This document shows, piece by piece, positions 19,055 through 26,599 of a DNA stretch of 64,000 bases. Positions within the stretch are counted from its first letter, which is position 1. The number at the start of each line of letters is the position of its first letter. A model generated the notes under the pieces. The model ran no database searches and was not told where the DNA came from. It saw only the letters and a list, made by a program, of their open reading frames with translations. This DNA comes from an uncultured Caulobacterales bacterium (GTDB lineage Bacteria; Pseudomonadota; Alphaproteobacteria; Caulobacterales; Caulobacteraceae). A program made the position numbers and the translations under genes. The stretch spans positions 46,082-110,081 of the forward strand of contig CAIUMD010000020.1 of NCBI GenBank assembly GCA_903900155.1, read 5' to 3'.

Positions 19055-19345
19055 TTAGTGCGTCTTGTCGGTCTTGAAGTTGATCACGTGATAGACCGCA
19101 TCCGTGGTCCCCGCATTCTTCAGGGCATGCGGACTGTTGCTGGCATTGAACACCACCCCGCCCGGGCCGACCTTCTTCCACACCCCGCCCGACAGCACCT
19201 CGCCCTCGCCCTCGCCCGGCAGGACAAGTCGCGCAACGATTCGCTGAAGCAGCAGAGGGCGTCTGACCCGCATTCGCCGTCAAGCCGGGCGACAAGTTCT
19301 ATCTGCCGCCGGAGAAGCGCTCGCGCATCTGGCAGCGCTCAGGAA
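19055..19345 (-). pseudogene. remnant of a cupin gene, with scrambled upstream sequence
   Basis: The minus strand keeps the C-terminal half of a cupin barrel: GEGEVLSGGVWKKVGPGG, then SPHALKNAGTTDAVYHVINF before the stop at 19055. Upstream of about 19230 the frame turns into text without cupin features. In the same upstream part the plus strand carries FAVKPGDKFYLPPEKRSRIW (19273-19332), which looks like a scrap of another gene. The block is a wreck of at least two genes. Confidence 0.6.
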
Positions 19346-19374
19346 AAGCTCGCGCCGTCCCGGACGGCGCGAGC
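19344..19374 (-). terminator. rho-independent terminator
   Basis: Perfect 13-bp stem GCTCGCGCCGTCC/GGACGGCGCGAGC with a single-base spacer, followed on the minus strand by TTTT. It lies 12 nt past the stop of the minus-strand gene 19386-19808. Confidence 0.8.
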
Positions 19375-19385
19375 GATCCCGCCCG

Positions 19386-19808
19386 TCAGGAGATCTTCTT
19401 GACCGGCACGTTCTCGACGTGGGTGGTCACGTAGTTGAAGCCGCCCGAACCGTTCCACTGCTGGTCCACTGTCAGAGCGGCGGTGAAGTCGGCCAGGAAC
19501 GAGCCGATGGCCGGCGGCGGCACGCTGTAGACGAACTGGCCGCGCAGCGAGACCAACTGGTGATTGGGCCCAAAGCCCGTTTGATAGATCTGGCCGGTGA
19601 CGTTGAACCGGTGATTGCCGCCCGGAATGGCCTGGACGATCTCGGCGAGACCGGCGACGTGGCCCGAGGCGGCCTGCACCGACAGGGCCAGATTGACGAT
19701 CGGCGCGCCTGGCGTGCCGACGTTTCCGACCACCGCTTTGACGAAATAGAGACCGATAACGTCGCTGGCGGTTTTCTGCGTGTGAAGGGTGTCGGCTTCC
19801 GCGATCAT
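19386..19808 (-). CDS. hypothetical protein, resembles DUF1842
   Basis: A 140-residue soluble protein without signal peptide, rich in predicted beta strands. The layout GLYFVKAVVGN...PGAPIVNLALSVQAASGHVAGLAEIVQA...FNVTGQIYQTG resembles DUF1842 proteins as I remember them; this was not searched. It has its own terminator and stands alone. The region upstream (19809-20103) is A+T-richer and should hold its promoter. Function unknown. Confidence 0.65.
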   Translation of the reverse strand: MIAEADTLHTQKTASDVIGLYFVKAVVGNVGTPGAPIVNLALSVQAASGHVAGLAEIVQAIPGGNHRFNVTGQIYQTGFGPNHQLVSLRGQFVYSVPPPAIGSFLADFTAALTVDQQWNGSGGFNYVTTHVENVPVKKIS

Positions 19809-20103
19809 TGGACGTCTCCCTATCTTATCGACGGTCCGTGCGACCGCCGGGCGGGAGATTGACCTTTCTGGCTCGCGACGCCAGATAAACCTATGCGCGA
19901 AATTTGAATTTCTAACAATTCATGGGCGCATGGGTAATCACCACTTAGGACTTGGCTTTCGGCGAAGGCTTGAGCCGCAAAGCCGCGCGACCGCGCGAAC
20001 CGTCCACATTCGTGTAATTACACATTTAGAATAAATCGAAGGCTTGCGGCACGAAAAAGGCCGCCCCGAAGGACGGCCTCGTTCCGCACCCAGGCGTGAA
20101 GGC
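19809..20103. other. intergenic region with zeta-gene terminator
   Basis: No gene seen. The zeta gene ends at 20104; just past it the minus strand reads a stem GGCCGTCC/GGGCGGCC-like (AAAGGCCGCC at 20056 with GGACGGCCT at 20071) followed by TTTTTCG, a plausible terminator at about 20056-20080. Confidence 0.5.
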
Positions 20104-20418
20104 CTATTCGGCCTTGATCTGCTCGCGAGCGACGGCCATCAGTTCCTGCATCTTCATGCGGACCTCGCCTTCCGAGGCGGCGACACCCGAGCCCTTCAGG
20201 TCTTCGAAGACCTTACGGAACACATCCTCGTCGCCCGGCTGTTCGAAGTCGGACTTCACCACGGCGCGCGCATATTCCTCGACCGTCGCCAGGCCCATCA
20301 GGCCGGCCGCCCATTCGCCCAGCAGGCGGTTGCGGCGGGCGGTCGCCTTGAATTCCAGTTCCTGGTCGTGCGCGAACTTGCGTTCGAAACCCTGTTCGCG
20401 TTCGTCGAAGGTGGTCAT
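20104..20418 (-). CDS. F1Fo-ATPase inhibitor zeta subunit (DUF1476)
   Basis: A 104-residue protein of the DUF1476 family, restricted to alphaproteobacteria; in Paracoccus denitrificans it is the zeta subunit that blocks reverse rotation of the F1Fo ATP synthase. MTTFDEREQGFERKFAHDQE is the family N-terminus holding the inhibitory segment; a four-helix body follows (RRNRLLGEWAAGLMGL). The start at 20418 is chosen on that homology. An in-frame upstream extension (to 20472) would run through the 40-bp palindrome and is unlikely. Acts on the cytoplasmic face of the inner membrane. Confidence 0.9.
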   Translation of the reverse strand: MTTFDEREQGFERKFAHDQELEFKATARRNRLLGEWAAGLMGLATVEEYARAVVKSDFEQPGDEDVFRKVFEDLKGSGVAASEGEVRMKMQELMAVAREQIKAE

Positions 20419-20437
20419 GAAGGCCCCAAAGTCGTCA

Positions 20438-20477
20438 GCCTGTTGCGGCCAGATGAATTCATCTGGCCGCAACAGGC
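20438..20477. repeat. 40-bp perfect palindrome without spacer
   Basis: GCCTGTTGCGGCCAGATGAA is followed directly by its exact reverse complement (centre GAATTC at 20455-20460). It begins 20 nt upstream of the zeta-gene start, so it would form a 20-bp hairpin in that leader or a cruciform in DNA. It is far longer than normal operators and lacks a loop and T-run. Confidence 0.9.
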
Positions 20478-20495
20478 CATAATTCTAAACATTTT

Positions 20496-20543
20496 GAGCA
20501 TGATGGTCGCCGAACCCGGCGTCCACTTTCGGCTATCATGCTC
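20496..20543. repeat. alphaproteobacterial intergenic palindromic repeat, second copy
   Basis: GAGCATGAT at 20496 and ATCATGCTC at 20535 flank a core (GTCCACTTTCGGC) that matches, inverted, the core of the element at 18496. The form GAGCATGAT...ATCATGCTC is the well-known version of this repeat. Confidence 0.7.
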
Positions 20544-20792
20544 CTACGCGGGCTGCATATATCGTGGCGGTCTCCGCCGCAATCGGCGGATAAGCCGCAG
20601 GCGACGTTTCCGGCTTCAGCATAGACCAAAACAGCCCACGTTTGTTTGCGCGGCCGCGCTCATTCAGGTAGGTTCCACAAGATATTTTTTAGTGAGCGGC
20701 CTTGAGTCGAATGCCGCGCGCAGCTATCCGCCGCGCGCGCTTTTCGTTTCCCCGGTGGGGCGCGCGCTTTCAGAAGGGCCTCGACGAGAGCC
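20544..20792 (+). other. long purC leader
   Basis: About 250 bp without a gene. It should contain the purC promoter (A+T-rich patch AAGATATTTTTTAGTG at about 20678-20695). Downstream, GCCGCGCGC/GCGCGCGC repeats at 20712-20742 followed by TTTTCGTTT could form an attenuator-like stem; this is only a possibility. Confidence 0.35.
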
Positions 20793-21551
20793 ATGACGAC
20801 CCGTCGCAAGAAGATCTACGAAGGCAAGGCCAAGATCCTCTACGAGGGCCCCGAACCCGGCACCCTGATCCAGTACTTCAAGGACGACGCGACGGCCTTC
20901 AACGCCCAGAAGAAAGCGATCCTGGAAGGCAAGGGCGTCATCAACAACCGCATCAGCGAGTACATCATGACTCGCCTGAACGGGATCGGCGTCCAGAACC
21001 ACTTCATCCGCCGCCTGAACCTGCGCGAGCAGTTGATCAAGGAGGTCGAGATCGTCCCGCTCGAGGTCGTGGTGCGCAACATCGCCGCCGGCTCGATCGC
21101 CACGCGCCTGGGCCTGACCGAAGGCCAGCCCCTGCCCCGCTCGATCATCGAGTTCTACTACAAGGACGACAAGCTCGGGGACCCGATGGTCTCTGAAGAG
21201 CACATCACCGCGTTCAACTGGGCCGCGACCCAGGAGATCGACGACATGATGGCCATGGCTCTGCGGGTGAACGACTATCTGTCAGGCCTGTTCAGCGGCG
21301 TCGGCATCACCCTGGTGGATTTCAAGGTCGAGTTTGGCCGCATCTATGAGGGCGACTTCTCGCGGATCATCCTGGCCGACGAGATCAGCCCCGACAGCTG
21401 CCGCCTGTGGGACAGCGCGACCAACGAGAAGCTGGACAAGGACCGCTTCCGCCGCGACCTGGGCAATGTCATCGAGAGCTATACCGAAGTGGCCCGCCGC
21501 CTCGGCATCATGAAGGAAATGCCGACCGTCATTCAGGGCGGCGTGCACTAG
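20793..21551 (+). CDS. purC: SAICAR synthetase
   Basis: Phosphoribosylaminoimidazole-succinocarboxamide synthase, 252 residues, joining CAIR and aspartate with [22 protein letters not shown] contains the N-terminal ATP-loop, [18 protein letters not shown] and [11 protein letters not shown]...[14 protein letters not shown] are PurC signatures. Followed after 54 nt by purS and then purQ, forming the core of the purine cluster. Confidence 0.96.
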   Translation: MTTRRKKIYEGKAKILYEGPEPGTLIQYFKDDATAFNAQKKAILEGKGVINNRISEYIMTRLNGIGVQNHFIRRLNLREQLIKEVEIVPLEVVVRNIAAGSIATRLGLTEGQPLPRSIIEFYYKDDKLGDPMVSEEHITAFNWAATQEIDDMMAMALRVNDYLSGLFSGVGITLVDFKVEFGRIYEGDFSRIILADEISPDSCRLWDSATNEKLDKDRFRRDLGNVIESYTEVARRLGIMKEMPTVIQGGVH

Positions 21552-21605
21552 ACCTTCATTTGGAAGCAGCGCGAAGCTTGAAGGCCGCGCGGGGAGAAAC
21601 TGTCA

Positions 21606-21845
21606 GTGAAAGCCACCGTCCACGTGTTCCTGAAGCCCGGCGTGCTCGACGTCCAGGGCAAGGCTGTCGAGAACGCCCTGCACGGCCTGGGCTGGCCGTC
21701 GGTCAAGGAGGCCCGCGTGGGCCGCGTGATCGAGTTCGACCTGGACGCCACGGACGCCGAAGCCGCCAAGGCCGAGGTCAAGGCCATGTGCGAGAAGCTG
21801 CTGGCCAACACGGTCATCGAGAGCTATCGCATCGACATCGCCTAA
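21606..21845 (+). CDS. purS: FGAM synthase subunit PurS
   Basis: A 79-residue PurS, the small bridging subunit that couples PurQ glutaminase to PurL in formylglycinamidine ribonucleotide synthesis. MKATVHVFLKPGVLDVQGKA and IEFDLDA are the family core. It starts with GTG. Presence of PurS agrees with the small PurL at 27097 and separate PurQ at 22172. Confidence 0.95.
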   Translation: MKATVHVFLKPGVLDVQGKAVENALHGLGWPSVKEARVGRVIEFDLDATDAEAAKAEVKAMCEKLLANTVIESYRIDIA

Positions 21846-21853
21846 ACGACTGT

Positions 21854-21877
21854 AGGGGCGGAATTTCATCCGCCCCT
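21854..21877 (+). terminator. hairpin after purS
   Basis: Stem AGGGGCGGA/TCCGCCCCT with a 6-nt loop, 9 nt past the purS stop, followed by CTT only. It may be a weak terminator or an RNA-processing stem inside the pur operon. Confidence 0.5.
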
Positions 21878-21931
21878 CTTCCGCCCCAGCTTCGCCACAC
21901 GATGTTCGGTGAAGGCGAGCGGGAGAGAATT

Positions 21932-22094
21932 ATGAGCGCGAAGTTCCATCATGTGCCGACGGTGGAAGAAGCCCCTGAAAAAGCTGGCCCTGCTCAAGGC
22001 CAAAGGCCCGACCCCGGCGGTTTTCATCTTCAAGACCCCCTTCCCGCCGCCGACCGGCAAACCGGTCGAACCCGAGTTGGACGAGTGCGCCTAG
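21932..22094 (+). pseudogene. small gene apparently split by a frameshift
   Basis: GGGAGAGA lies 7 nt before an ATG at 21932 that opens MSAKFHHVPTVE with good third-position G/C. The continuing frame then loses coding character, whereas the next frame (from about 21967, or from its own ATG at 21951) reads KKPLKKLALLKAKGP and ends in ELDECA at a TAG (22092). A frameshift in a roughly 54-codon gene explains both. Alternatively the 47-codon ATG 21951 frame is the intact gene. Family unknown. Confidence 0.4.
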
Positions 22095-22100
22095 AAAGCT

Positions 22101-22138
22101 GTCATCCCGGCCGAAGCGCAGCGTAGAGCCGGGATGAC
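22101..22138. repeat. GTCATCCCGGC hairpin repeat
   Basis: Perfect 11-bp stem GTCATCCCGGC/GCCGGGATGAC around a 16-nt loop (CGAAGCGCAGCGTAGA). A degenerate relative preceded by the same AAAGCTGTCATCCCGGCC lies at 37842. It is an interspersed hairpin element, possibly also acting as a terminator before purQ. Confidence 0.65.
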
Positions 22139-22171
22139 AAATCAATGCGAACGGTGCTACAGGCCCGCGCC

Positions 22172-22834
22172 ATGAAAGCCGCCGTCGTCGTATTCCCCGG
22201 TTCGAACTGCGATCGTGACTGCAAGGTCGCCATCGAGCGCTCCGCCGGAGCCCGTGTCGAAATGGTCTGGCACCAGGAGACGGCCCTGCCCGACGACCTG
22301 GACCTGATCGTCCTGCCCGGCGGCTTCTCCTACGGCGACTACCTGCGCTGCGGTGCCATGGCGGCCCAGAGCCCGGTCATGAAGGAAGTCGTCACGGCGG
22401 CCAACAACGGCGTCGCCGTCGTGGGCATCTGCAACGGCTTCCAGGTCCTGACGGAAGTCGGCCTGCTGCCCGGCGCCCTGCTGCGCAACGCCGGCCTGAA
22501 GTACGTCTGCAAGCCCGTCGGCCTGGACATTGTCAACGGCCAGACCCGCTTCACCGCCGGCTATGGCGAGCAGCGCCAGGCGGTCATGACCGTCGGCAAC
22601 GGCGAGGGCAACTACTTCGCCGACGAAGAGACGCTGGACCGCCTGGAAGGCGAAGGCCAAGTGGTGTTCCGCTACCAGGAAAACCCCAACGGCTCGGCCC
22701 GCAACATCGCCGGCATCGTCAACAAGGGCGGCAACGTCCTGGGCCTGATGCCCCACCCCGACCGCGCCTTCGACGCCGATCTCGGCTCGGAAGACGGCGC
22801 GGTGCTGTTCCGCAGCATCTTCCAGAGCGCCTAA
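22172..22834 (+). CDS. purQ: FGAM synthase glutaminase subunit PurQ
   Basis: A 220-residue class I glutamine amidotransferase supplying ammonia to Pur[17 protein letters not shown] is the PurQ N-terminus, the nucleophile is Cys87 in GICNGFQ, and the His/Glu pair lies in [11 protein letters not shown]. The upstream in-frame ATG at 22145 would add nine unlikely residues. The stop overlaps the stop of the convergent vapC gene by a few bases, so the toxin-antitoxin module sits directly behind purQ. Confidence 0.95.
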   Translation: MKAAVVVFPGSNCDRDCKVAIERSAGARVEMVWHQETALPDDLDLIVLPGGFSYGDYLRCGAMAAQSPVMKEVVTAANNGVAVVGICNGFQVLTEVGLLPGALLRNAGLKYVCKPVGLDIVNGQTRFTAGYGEQRQAVMTVGNGEGNYFADEETLDRLEGEGQVVFRYQENPNGSARNIAGIVNKGGNVLGLMPHPDRAFDADLGSEDGAVLFRSIFQSA

Positions 22835-23226
22835 TAGGCGGCGGCCACCACGTCGGTCCGCGCGAAGTCGTCCCCCTTGAACAGCAGCGGCTCGCCCGTG
22901 GCCTTGGCTAGGGCGTAGGCGAAGCTGTCGCCGTAGTTCAGGCCGGCCGGATGCCGCGCACGGCCGTAGCGCTCCAACGCGCCGGCCGCGAGCAGAGCGT
23001 GGGCGGCCGTGACATCGACAACCTTGATCCTAAGCCCGGCGACCGCCCGTTCCACCCAATCGGCCGCGGCGAAGCCAGGAAATCTACGCGCCAGTACCGC
23101 AACGTATTCCACGTAGCTGGCCGCGGACATCAATCGCGTCTCCGAGGCGAGGATCGCGACTGTCAGGGCAGTGCTTTCGGGCTCGGCGAACTGGATAGCG
23201 ATCATCACCGATGTATCAATGACCAT
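22831..23226 (-). CDS. vapC: VapC-type PIN-domain toxin
   Basis: A 131-residue PIN-domain RNase. The N-terminal acidic residue is in [11 protein letters not shown], the second in [12 protein letters not shown] and the third in [15 protein letters not shown], the conserved PIN order. VapC toxins cut initiator tRNA or rRNA and are neutralised by VapB. The start codon overlaps the antitoxin stop (ATGA), so the pair is translationally coupled. All catalytic acids appear present. Confidence 0.9.
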   Translation of the reverse strand: MVIDTSVMIAIQFAEPESTALTVAILASETRLMSAASYVEYVAVLARRFPGFAAADWVERAVAGLRIKVVDVTAAHALLAAGALERYGRARHPAGLNYGDSFAYALAKATGEPLLFKGDDFARTDVVAAAY

Positions 23227-23489
23227 CAGCGCGGAACGCCGTACTCGTCGTACATCTCGGCCTCGATCTCCTGGCGCGTCAGGCCTGTGTCTGGGCCATA
23301 GTCCTGTGACCTCATCCAAGCCAAGAACTCCGCCGCCTGGATTTCCGGAGAGGGCTTGGGCGATGTTCCATGGCGCTTCAGTTCATTTTCGGCAGCCATG
23401 CGCACCGCTTCGGTCAGGCCAAGACCAGTACGCTCAGCCAGATCGCGCACGATCCGGTCGGTCTCAGGATCCTTGATGCTGAACGCCAT
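23226..23489 (-). CDS. vapB: VapB-family antitoxin (PSK-type)
   Basis: An 87-residue protein. The N-terminal half, MAFSIKDPETDRIVRDLAERTGLGLTEAV, matches the PSK-type VapB DNA-binding domain (ribbon-helix-helix like); the acidic C-terminus (EIEAEMYDEYGVPR) is the toxin-binding tail. It is first in the operon, as usual for antitoxins, and would autorepress from its own promoter. Confidence 0.88.
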   Translation of the reverse strand: MAFSIKDPETDRIVRDLAERTGLGLTEAVRMAAENELKRHGTSPKPSPEIQAAEFLAWMRSQDYGPDTGLTRQEIEAEMYDEYGVPR

Positions 23490-23512
23490 CTAGAAAACTC
23501 CTCATTTCTAGA
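23489..23512. promoter_or_regulatory. paired TCTAGA sites at the vapB start
   Basis: Two copies of the palindrome TCTAGA, 18 bp apart start to start, flank the ribosome-binding region of vapB. Such spaced identical half-sites are what a dimeric VapB autorepressor would use. Inferred from position only. Confidence 0.4.
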
Positions 23513-23595
23513 CAATAGCATGCCAAGCAGGCGTTACACTATAGCACTTGCCTGAAACCGCTCCTAAGGTGCCTCCACTTTAGGAGGGCCCTTCC

Positions 23596-25539
23596 ATGAG
23601 TCTCGTTTCCCAGCTGCGCGCCGGCCTACTCGCCGCCGTGGCTGTTTTGGCGTTCACCGCCCCCGCCCACGCCCAAGTCACGCCGATGACGCCGGACATC
23701 GACGGCAAGTACGTCCAGACCAAGGTCAATTACGACTACGAAAAGCGCGTGGTCATGATCCCGATGCGCGACGGGACCAAGCTTTACACCGTCATCGTGA
23801 TCCCCAAGGGCGGCAAGAACCTGCCCATCATGCTGACCCGCACGCCCTACAACGCCGCCAAACGCGCCGCTCGCGCCGACAGCCCGCGCATGGTCGCGGC
23901 CATGCCGCAGGGTGACGAGCCTTTTGTGGCGGACGGCGGCTATATCCGCGTCTTCCAGGACATCCGCGGCAAGTACGGCTCGGAAGGCGAGTACGTCATG
24001 ACGCGCCCGCTGAAGGGGCCGCTGAACAGTTCGGAAGTCGACCATTCGACCGACGCCTACGACACCATCGACTGGCTGGTGAAGAACGTGCCCGAGACCA
24101 ACGGCAAGGTCGGCATGCTGGGCAGTTCGTACGAGGGCTTCACGGTAGTGATGGCTCTGGTCAATCCGCACCCGGCCCTCAAGGTCGCCGCGCCGATGAG
24201 CCCGATGGTCGACGGCTGGATGGGCGACGACTGGTTCCAGCACGGGGCCTTCCGCCAGATCAATTTCGACTACTTCGCCGGCCAGACCAGCGTGCGCGGC
24301 GCGGGCGAGAGCGTTCAGCGCCAGGGCTATGACGACTATTCCAACTTCCTGCGCGAGGGGTCTGCCGGCGACTACGCCAAGAACCACGGCCTGGACAAGC
24401 TGCCCTGGGCCCAGAAGCTGTTCGCCCACCCGGCCTATGACAGCTTCTGGAGCGAGCAGGCTCTGGACAAGACCATGGAAAGGACGCCGCTCAAGGTGCC
24501 GACCATGTGGATCCAGGGCCTGTGGGACCAGGAGGACATCTGGGGCGCGGTGCACGCCTATCCGGCGTTGGAGAGCAAGGATGCCGGCAACGACAAGAAC
24601 TACTTGGTGCTGGGCCCCTGGCGGCACAGCCAGGTGAACTATGACGGCTACAACCTGGGTCCGTTCAAGTGGGACGGCGACACCGCCCTGCAGTTCCGCC
24701 GCGACGTGATGAAACCCTTCTTCGACCAGTACCTGAAGGACGGCCCCAAGGCCGACACCCCGCCGGTGCTGATCTATGACCCAGGCCAGAACAAGTGGAA
24801 CCGCTATGCATCTTGGCCGCAGGGCGGGGCCCAGGGCGCCGGCGCGGGCAAGGCGACCAAGACCCTCTATCTCGGCGCCAACGGCGGCCTGGGCTTCCAG
24901 GCCCCGGCGGCGGCAAAGGGCGCAGCGGCCTATGACGAGTATGTCTCTGATCCGGCCAAGCCGGCGCCCTACATCCCGCGTCCGATGCAGTTTTCCGACC
25001 GCAGCCGCTGGACGCCGTGGCTGGTCACCGACCAGCGCAGCGTCGACGGCCGCCCCGATGTCCTGACCTATGTCAGCGAGCCGCTGACCGAGCCGATGAA
25101 GATCGCGGGCGCGCCCAAGGTCAATCTGACGGCCTCGACCAGCGGCAGCGACAGCGACTGGGTGGTCAAGCTGATCGACGTCTATCCTGACGAGGTTCCC
25201 AGCCAGCCCGAGTTGGGCGGCTACGAGCTGGCGGTGGGCATGACCATCTTCCGCGGCCGTTATCGCGAGAGCTTCAGCGAGCCCAAGGCCCTGACGCCGA
25301 ACAAGCCGCTGAAGTACCAGTTCATCCTGCCGACCGCGAACTACACCTTCCAGCCGGGCCACCGGGTCATGGTGCAGGTCCAGTCCAGCTGGTTCCCGCT
25401 GTATGACCGCAACCCGCAGACCTTCGTGCCGAACATCTTCTTCGCCAAGCCGGCCGACTACGTGAAGGCCACGCAGCGGGTGTTCCACGCGGGCGCCGAG
25501 GCCAGCTTCATCGAGCTGCCCGTGGTGGACGCGAAATAG
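23596..25539 (+). CDS. CocE/NonD family hydrolase (alpha-amino-acid ester hydrolase type)
   Basis: A 647-residue exported serine hydrolase with a signal peptide (residues 1-26, ending APAHA). The nucleophile is Ser178 in GSSYEG (G-x-S-Y-x-G), and the C-terminal half is the X-Pro dipeptidyl-peptidase C-terminal jelly roll. Length and the acidic cluster fit alpha-amino-acid ester hydrolases and glutaryl-7-ACA acylases, which cleave or form beta-lactam or peptide ester/amide bonds. Real substrate unknown. The ribosome binding site is GGAGGG 7 nt ahead of the ATG. Monocistronic. Confidence 0.87.
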   Translation: MSLVSQLRAGLLAAVAVLAFTAPAHAQVTPMTPDIDGKYVQTKVNYDYEKRVVMIPMRDGTKLYTVIVIPKGGKNLPIMLTRTPYNAAKRAARADSPRMVAAMPQGDEPFVADGGYIRVFQDIRGKYGSEGEYVMTRPLKGPLNSSEVDHSTDAYDTIDWLVKNVPETNGKVGMLGSSYEGFTVVMALVNPHPALKVAAPMSPMVDGWMGDDWFQHGAFRQINFDYFAGQTSVRGAGESVQRQGYDDYSNFLREGSAGDYAKNHGLDKLPWAQKLFAHPAYDSFWSEQALDKTMERTPLKVPTMWIQGLWDQEDIWGAVHAYPALESKDAGNDKNYLVLGPWRHSQVNYDGYNLGPFKWDGDTALQFRRDVMKPFFDQYLKDGPKADTPPVLIYDPGQNKWNRYASWPQGGAQGAGAGKATKTLYLGANGGLGFQAPAAAKGAAAYDEYVSDPAKPAPYIPRPMQFSDRSRWTPWLVTDQRSVDGRPDVLTYVSEPLTEPMKIAGAPKVNLTASTSGSDSDWVVKLIDVYPDEVPSQPELGGYELAVGMTIFRGRYRESFSEPKALTPNKPLKYQFILPTANYTFQPGHRVMVQVQSSWFPLYDRNPQTFVPNIFFAKPADYVKATQRVFHAGAEASFIELPVVDAK

Positions 25540-25554
25540 GCGGGAGGCAGCACG

Positions 25555-25671
25555 ATCCTCCCCCTAGCGGGGGAGGTGTCGGCTCGAAGAGACGACGGAG
25601 GGAGAAGAGGCAAGGTCAAGAGATCTTCCCCACCGGCGCTTCGCGCCACCTCCCCCGCTGGGGGAAGGATC
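25555..25671. repeat. MITE-like palindromic element with GC-rich ends
   Basis: ATCCTCCCCCTAGCGGGGGA at the left and its near-complement (CTCCCCCGCTGGGGGAAGGA) at the right bound about 115 bp of non-coding DNA. A sibling lies at 60482-60598 and a half copy at 15498. No reading frame. It could be a non-autonomous mobile element or an RNA-processing signal. Confidence 0.6.
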
Positions 25672-25683
25672 TTCAGACACGAA

Positions 25684-25714
25684 AAGGGCCGGCGGTGACC
25701 ATCCGCCGGCCCTT
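25684..25714 (-). terminator. terminator of the Gln-rich small gene
   Basis: Perfect 12-bp stem AAGGGCCGGCGG/CCGCCGGCCCTT with a 7-nt loop; on the minus strand it is followed by TTTC. It lies 30 nt past the stop of the 56-residue protein. Confidence 0.7.
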
Positions 25715-25743
25715 CCCATCTACGGAGAGGTAACTCGGTCAGG

Positions 25744-25914
25744 TCAGCGGTCGCCGCGCCTGACGTTCTCATCATGCTGGTTGGCCTGGCCGCCAGGATT
25801 GCGGCCCTGCTCGCTTTGGTTCTGCCTGGGCTGGCCCTGTTGCTGCTGCTGGTCGGGCGCTCGACGTTGCTGGTCGTTCTGCTGCTGCTGCGGGTTGCGA
25901 TTGTTGTCAGCCAT
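25744..25914 (-). CDS. Gln/Asn-rich disordered small protein, SigT-type promoter
   Basis: A 56-residue protein, MADNNRNPQQQQNDQQ onward, made almost only of Q, N, R, G, P, D and E with no hydrophobic core: predicted wholly disordered. AGGAG lies 8 nt before the ATG at 25914. A consensus EcfG/SigT promoter (GGAAC-N16-CGTT) lies 49 nt upstream and a terminator follows, so it is a self-contained general-stress gene. Composition resembles stress-protection hydrophilins, but function is not established. Confidence 0.7.
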   Translation of the reverse strand: MADNNRNPQQQQNDQQRRAPDQQQQQGQPRQNQSEQGRNPGGQANQHDENVRRGDR

Positions 25915-25962
25915 CAGGCCTACTCCTGTTTCACTCCGCACGCTCTCGGCGCACGAGGACAA

Positions 25963-25987
25963 AACGGATCCCGACTCGCAGCGTTCC
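25963..25987 (-). promoter_or_regulatory. SigT (EcfG) general-stress promoter
   Basis: On the minus strand GGAAC (25987-25983) and CGTT (25966-25963) are separated by exactly 16 nt, the published alphaproteobacterial EcfG consensus (GGAAC-N16/17-CGTT). It points at the Gln-rich small protein. Confidence 0.75.
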
Positions 25988-26002
25988 TACGGCGGAGTCG
26001 CC

Positions 26003-26599
26003 TTAATTCCGGCTAAGCTGAAGAATCTTCACGGGTTTCTCGATCATCTGCCCTTTCATGTAGGGATCGTCGGCGCGCGCGACCGTCGGCGCTGCGTGGA
26101 TGGCGCGGACCACGTCCATGCCCTCGACCACCTTGCCGAAGGCCGCGAAGCCGCCGCCATCCTTGTTGCGCGCGCCGCCGTGGTCCAGCGACGGATTGTC
26201 GCCCAGGCAGATGAAGAACTCCGACGTCGTCGAGCCCGGCGCACCGCGCGCCATGGAAATAACGCCGTCGGTGTGGCGGATGCCGGTGCGGTGGGTCGGT
26301 TCCAGCGGAATCGGCGGCAGGCGCTGACCCGCGTCGCCCAACCCGCCCTGGATCACGCTGATCGTGGCGGGGTTGTTGTCGTTCTTCGGCGAGACCGTCC
26401 GATAGAAGCTCCCGCCCGCCATCAGCCCCTTGTCGGCATAGGCCAGGAAGTTGGCCACGGTGAGCGGCGCGCGGTCGGGATACAGCGCCAGGACGATCGT
26501 CCCTCGCTCGGTGACTATCCGCACCCGCACCTCGCGGTCGCGACGGGCGCCGATCAGTGGAATGGCGGCCAAGGCGGCGAGCAGGACGCGACGGCGCAT
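26003..26599 (-). CDS. cyclophilin-type peptidyl-prolyl isomerase
   Basis: A 198-residue protein with a short hydrophobic N-terminus (RRRVLLAALAAIPLIG), probably a signal sequence, then a cyclophilin domain: TERGTIVLALYPDRAPLTVANF, SFYRTV, IQGG, ISMAR and SEFFICLGDNPSLDHG. It catalyses cis-trans isomerisation of prolyl bonds, likely in the periplasm. The SigT promoter region of the neighbouring small gene begins just past its stop. Confidence 0.9.
   Translation of the reverse strand: MRRRVLLAALAAIPLIGARRDREVRVRIVTERGTIVLALYPDRAPLTVANFLAYADKGLMAGGSFYRTVSPKNDNNPATISVIQGGLGDAGQRLPPIPLEPTHRTGIRHTDGVISMARGAPGSTTSEFFICLGDNPSLDHGGARNKDGGGFAAFGKVVEGMDVVRAIHAAPTVARADDPYMKGQMIEKPVKILQLSRN

Noticed and set aside
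20419..20472. Upstream start for the zeta inhibitor
   Set aside because: It would translate half of the 40-bp palindrome and lengthen the protein beyond the family norm.
20438..20477. 40-bp palindrome as a transcription terminator
   Set aside because: No loop and no T-run on either strand, and it lies upstream of a start codon rather than after a stop.
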